Part shown: positions 60,001-64,000 of the stretch, in pieces | How positions within the stretch are numbered: position 1 is the stretch's first letter | How the letters are laid out: each line of letters opens with the position of its first letter | Source of the DNA: Neospora caninum Liverpool | Taxonomy: Eukaryota; Apicomplexa; Conoidasida; Eucoccidiorida; Sarcocystidae | Reading direction: 5' to 3' | Length of the DNA stretch: 64,000 bases | Assembly: GCF_000208865.1 (NCBI RefSeq) | Contig: NC_018395.1 | Span: 3,816,606 to 3,880,605 of the forward strand | Position numbers and translations under genes: made by a program | Notes under the pieces: model-generated | The model's database searches: none | Seen by the model: only the letters and a program-made list of their open reading frames with translations | Told to the model about the DNA's origin: nothing

Positions 60001-63000
60001 AATGAACCTGCGATCCTCATCCTCCCGCGTCTCCTTCACAAGTTTCGCCTACACAGGTAAGTCAGCAAGGTCGAAACTTCTCTGATGATTCAAAGTACTC
60101 TGGATCTGCCACACCAGGACGGGCAGCCAATGGAGATCTCCTGAAAAGTTGTTTGGGGTGTTGATTGTGTCAAGATTTCTGACATGGTAACACAAATAGA
60201 CATTTCATGGCACGGCAGTCGAGCAAAATCAACCATAAAATCCAAGAGGACCAGCAGCAGCTACGCTCAGCTGCATGCGATGACCAAGTACACTGTTATC
60301 AGTTGGCTCCAAAGAAGGGGGAGGTTTTACGAATTTTCTTTCATCGTCATCTCAGGAATTACGGCATGCTGCTGTTCTGCCGGTTCGCAATCCGCCGTGG
60401 ATGGGTTTCCGGGGAAAGAGTGTACGAATAGGTGATGTAATTCATGTAAAGCTGATGGCGGCATGAGACTCGTCCCATAACAAAAAATCCAGTTGCAGCT
60501 GCTTTGGAACTTTCGTCCCTGTCTGGACGTCTGAGCCTCAATGCCTCTCGCTTTGTCTCTGATTCGCCATTTGCCGGTAAACCAAGTTGTAAGCACCAAT
60601 CTGTGGATCTAAATGGCTGCTGAGAGGCATTAAGCTCTCAGTGACACTCACCCTACGAGGAGCACACCAGAGTTTTCTGTTTTCGCAGATTCTACTCAGA
60701 AGCGATGGACTGAACATTGGTGTTTTGGATGCATTGCTTTCCTAGAGAGACATATAGATACGCTCACGGCCGCAAAACGTACCAAGAATACAAGGGTGAT
60801 GTCATCACCAAAGAGAAATTCTTTCTCGCTGGTTGTCGGCCGTCTTGGCACCTGTTTGAGAGCAACCAAACTGGGTTTTACGATTTCGTTCCCCTCACGT
60901 GAACCTTGGATGCAGCTGGCTTGGAGCCTCTGCGGGTTTGTGACATCTTTGATCGTCACCAGAGTGAAGAAGGTGGCACGCCATAGCGAGTCTGTTTTCC
61001 TTTCCCACATTTGAAGACCCCGAGCACTCTCCGTGAACCGGGAGGAAAATCCATTTGAGTATCCTTTGGACTGCCACTAACTCTTGCTTTTCCGCGAGAA
61101 TGAGCTGTGAACATCTACATGCTGCCGTACAGAAGCACCCCATCGCTAGACAGGAAGACGGCTCCGTGCTCCTCTGACCGGTGGACGAAACATTGGATAG
61201 CAGCCACCTAGTGAGTGTTTCTTCCCCTCTCGAAAGTTCAGCTTGCTGTTGTCGTTTCCTTACGATGTTGAGACACGACGCGAGTGTATCTTCTTCAGTC
61301 GAAAGCCCAAGTACATGAGGTTTCCACTGGATCTTTGGGAGTTCCTGGGGAACGAAGAAGAATGAAAACGGATATGCTGGATATCGCGAACAGTCTACCT
61401 TCGTGTGTAAGCGACCTGGTGATTTCATGGGAAGCATGATATTGCTTGTTGCGTGTTGATTCGAAACCTGAGGTATCGACAACTGAGCGAGAGGGATGAA
61501 GTTGATCAACTTCTGGGCTCAAACGAATCATTAACCCCTTCCCGTTTTGGCTATTGCATTCGCTGTTTCCCTCGTTGGTGAGCTCAGGGGCGACAAGTAG
61601 GGGTACTACTGCCATACCAAAGGCTCGTCAACGATTTCTTCCTTGTCTTGCCGAAGTCCGGTGTATTTAAGGTAAAAGTCGCGCGTGAAGTCGTCACAAT
61701 CGTACAGATGGAATTGTCGGTTGTAGACTGTGATCATTCGTCCGACTTCGAAATCTTCAGGCCTGCAAAAACGCGATTCCCAAAGTGCGACGCTCGAAAC
61801 AGCTCATCATCATCTATGATGCACACGAGATTCCCACTAGCGGAAGTACTGTCGGTAGGGGCTTTGAGGTCACTATCCTGGAAAAGTCCAAACAGAAGAG
61901 AAAAATCAACTTTCATACAGGAATCAGTAAGCTCACGTACCATAGAACGAAGGCAGTTGCCTCTACACGTAACGAATCAAGACATGTGATCAGCCAGGGC
62001 GTCTCTCGGAACAGAGTCTGAGCTGCCGTCTGGTCTCTTTTGATGGAATGCTATTACCTGTAATTGTCGGTTTTCTTCGGGATCATTCCAGGACAGGAAG
62101 TAATTGAAGGATTCTTCGGAAGTTGTTGTCGCCTGGGGAATGCATCACTCCATTAAGCCTCTTCATTTAACGGAAGATCGATTTCTGACCATGTGCTGTA
62201 ACGTGGCGGGGTTCCTCTGTACATCGATTCCGAACCGTCAAGTGATAATGCTTAGACCGTTCCTGAGGGTGAAGCATTATTCCTACTCACTGCCAAGCTG
62301 AACAAACTGCCCTCCGCATTTTTGTCGCTTTTTACAGGCAACCACAGTGTGCAGAGGACACGCTTTCTTCGTCAAGGACTGAACCATCCAACCTCGGAAG
62401 ACGGAAATTATCCTCGAAAACTCATGGCAAAGCACATTGTTGCTCTTATAACTTAATTGTGCAAATCTCGACTTCCTCAGATTTCGTTTCGGGACCAAGA
62501 TTACGAACAGTGTGAAGCGTACTTCAGAAAGGTCGGGAATTCTCTTTTGCCAGAGTTCTTAGGATAGCATTCGAGAATCTCGACTGTGTCATCTGAGTTA
62601 AGTTTTCACAAAGGAATTCACAGCTCAATGAATTGTTTCGTTTGTTCTCTGTTGGTGTGTGTGTGCTGTAAAGACCGATTTATAGACGTTCCTGAATCTG
62701 TCCGAGCCGTGTGACTGACAATGGGCACAGCGATGGCATCATGTCAGTCTTGCTTTACACCGAGGGACTGGAATGCGGCTAGGTTCCTTCACGTCCTATT
62801 GCTTATGACCACAGCTGAAGTGCAGGACAGGAGCCCGACTTGGTCCCGGCCGTGTTAACCAGCGTACGGTTGTGCTGTGTCTTGTGCGCATCCACCGGCA
62901 AGAGAGGCATTATACCAGCGGGCTACTCTTTTTGGTGTACCGGCCAGCAACAATTCCAGAGGTACACGGTACACACCAGCCCGTAACAGGTCGTTCTCGT

Positions 63001-64000
63001 GTCCAGATATGTCGGAGAGGAGCAAAGAAGCAACGAATGAATCCTCCTCCGAAATGTGTTCTTCGGAAGCCGCATTCACACGATCGTTTTACAATGCTAT
63101 GCAGCTAGCCCCGGTTCCGCATGACAGCTACGTAGACATAGATTCCTGTGGTTGGAAACCACAGGTGCACAGCTAATATTTAATCTGCGAACGCTCACAG
63201 AGCCGTTCAAGTGTGGTTGTGATTGTGCAGATGGTACAAATAGCGATACGTCCCTCGGAGCCGAAACGATGGAATTCCTTTTTCCTGGCTAGAACCTGAA
63301 CCACTTGGCTGGGTCTCAACTGCTGGACATTTTCTCTGCGGTCACACGGTGGCATTACCTGCAAGGAAGTAATGAATAACGTAGTAGCTGCGCATCCCGT
63401 AGTTCGTTTTATCGTCCCAGTAACAGAAGAAGCGCAACACCTTCCTGCGAGAATGCAGCACCATTACGTTGCATGACATCCCAATCAGGTGTATCATTCG
63501 GTCGACCTCAATATGGGCGTCACTTTAGGAGCACGGACTCCGCTCGGTATTCGTCTGACGGAGTACGTGGCCCACCGCCACTACGCGAATTTTTTCTGCG
63601 TTCGCGGATGCTGAGCTAATCTGTGCGTACGCAAACCTGTCGAACACGTCTGCCTACCTGTCGTTGTCCAAATGCTGTTTGAGGCCCACGTTCTTTCTGC
63701 TGCCACCAAGCATGATTTCCGTATACTCACGGGACTCCTTCACGTCTTTTGGCACCAAGCGGCGCCGAAGAAGGAAGTGGGCTCGGCGGACAACCTGCAG
63801 TGGGGTCCCAACCGTAGCCAGCAGGTTGAAGACTTTCTTTCACAGTATGTGGTGATCTTCCACGGAGCTAACCCACCGATTTTGAACTCAGTCCAACCCC
63901 CGGAAGCTCCATCGCGTTCATTACCTCATTCTCGAAGAAGTTGTCGCTGAGAGGCTCCGACGCTTGTCCTACATCGAGATCTGTGTGGCAGACACAGACA
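57064..64000 (-). CDS. EFHC1/Rib72-like DM10-domain protein (5' end beyond window)
   Basis: Fourteen exons join in consistent phase: 63980-63925, 63794-63658, 63444-63359, 62592-62523, 62132-62058, 61877-61827, 61762-61618, 61344-61264, 60851-60783, 60048-59935, 59299-59153, 58624-58538, 57701-57639 and 57273-57064 (stop TAG), about 462 visible residues. The right-edge exons resemble the linker after the first DM10 domain. A DM10 domain follows: KVLRFFCYWDDK, DDTVEILE..KNSGKREFP, RQQLPKN, PEDFEVGRMITVYNRQFHLYDCDDFTRDFY. Then another: DDITLVFLAKL, EDRRFIIS, TYTAADFYIGAIVNI, IIDADERTLN. The C-terminus has a degenerate EF-hand-like helix pair (LSRAELQYHL, PHELVALSRRYF). Family members are luminal proteins of ciliary doublet microtubules. 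The small exon 61877-61827 is the least certain. The gene continues past the right edge. Confidence 0.9.
57313..57337. repeat. (TA)n microsatellite
   Basis: TA repeat in the last intron of the EFHC-like gene, about 40 bases upstream (gene sense) of the final exon's acceptor. Confidence 0.95.

Noticed and set aside
61294..61615. Minus-strand 106-codon frame as a separate small gene
   Set aside because: It overlaps an EFHC-like intron; the flanking exons splice over it in phase and carry DM10 motifs.

Overview
The window looks like nuclear DNA of a coccidian apicomplexan, almost certainly Toxoplasma gondii or a very close relative such as Hammondia. The evidence is base composition near 50-55% GC, genes split by many short introns with clean GT..AG borders, (TA)n microsatellites inside introns, low-complexity Ser/Ala/Glu-rich insertions in conserved proteins, and a recognisable set of neighbours (secreted LCAT, CK2 beta, the apicoplast protein Toc75). 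No rRNA, tRNA, CRISPR, insertion sequence or bacterial operon signal was seen. All exon borders were read by eye from splice consensus, frame continuity and family motifs; none is backed by transcripts.

Layout, left to right. (1) 1-3644, minus: 5' part of a lecithin:cholesterol acyltransferase-like phospholipase, cut by the left edge. (2) 6447-8282, plus: a long open frame of uncertain status. (3) 11128-15122, minus: a seven-exon 3-hydroxyisobutyrate dehydrogenase family enzyme with a mitochondrial-type presequence. (4) 17197-20145, plus: five-exon casein kinase 2 regulatory subunit beta. (5) 22166-28456, minus: six-exon Toc75/Omp85 protein, convergent with CK2 beta. (6) 31557-36796, plus: a divergent medium-chain (quinone-oxidoreductase-type) dehydrogenase, divergent from Toc75. 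(7) 38747-40264, minus: an unrecognised Cys-containing secreted protein with a GPI-type tail. (8) 44241-54659, minus: a very large five-pass membrane protein with the architecture of prominin. (9) 57064 to beyond the right edge, minus: an EFHC1/Rib72-like DM10-domain protein of ciliary doublet microtubules.

The genes do not form an operon and mostly have unrelated jobs: lipid hydrolysis at the host interface, branched-chain amino-acid catabolism in the mitochondrion, kinase regulation, apicoplast protein import. The right-hand third is the least ordinary. A prominin-like pentaspan and an EFHC/Rib72-like axonemal protein are tandem neighbours on one strand, and both families belong to cilia or membrane protrusions. 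In this lineage axonemes occur only in the male gamete. The prominin-like gene and the GPI-tailed protein are the best candidates for undescribed biology.
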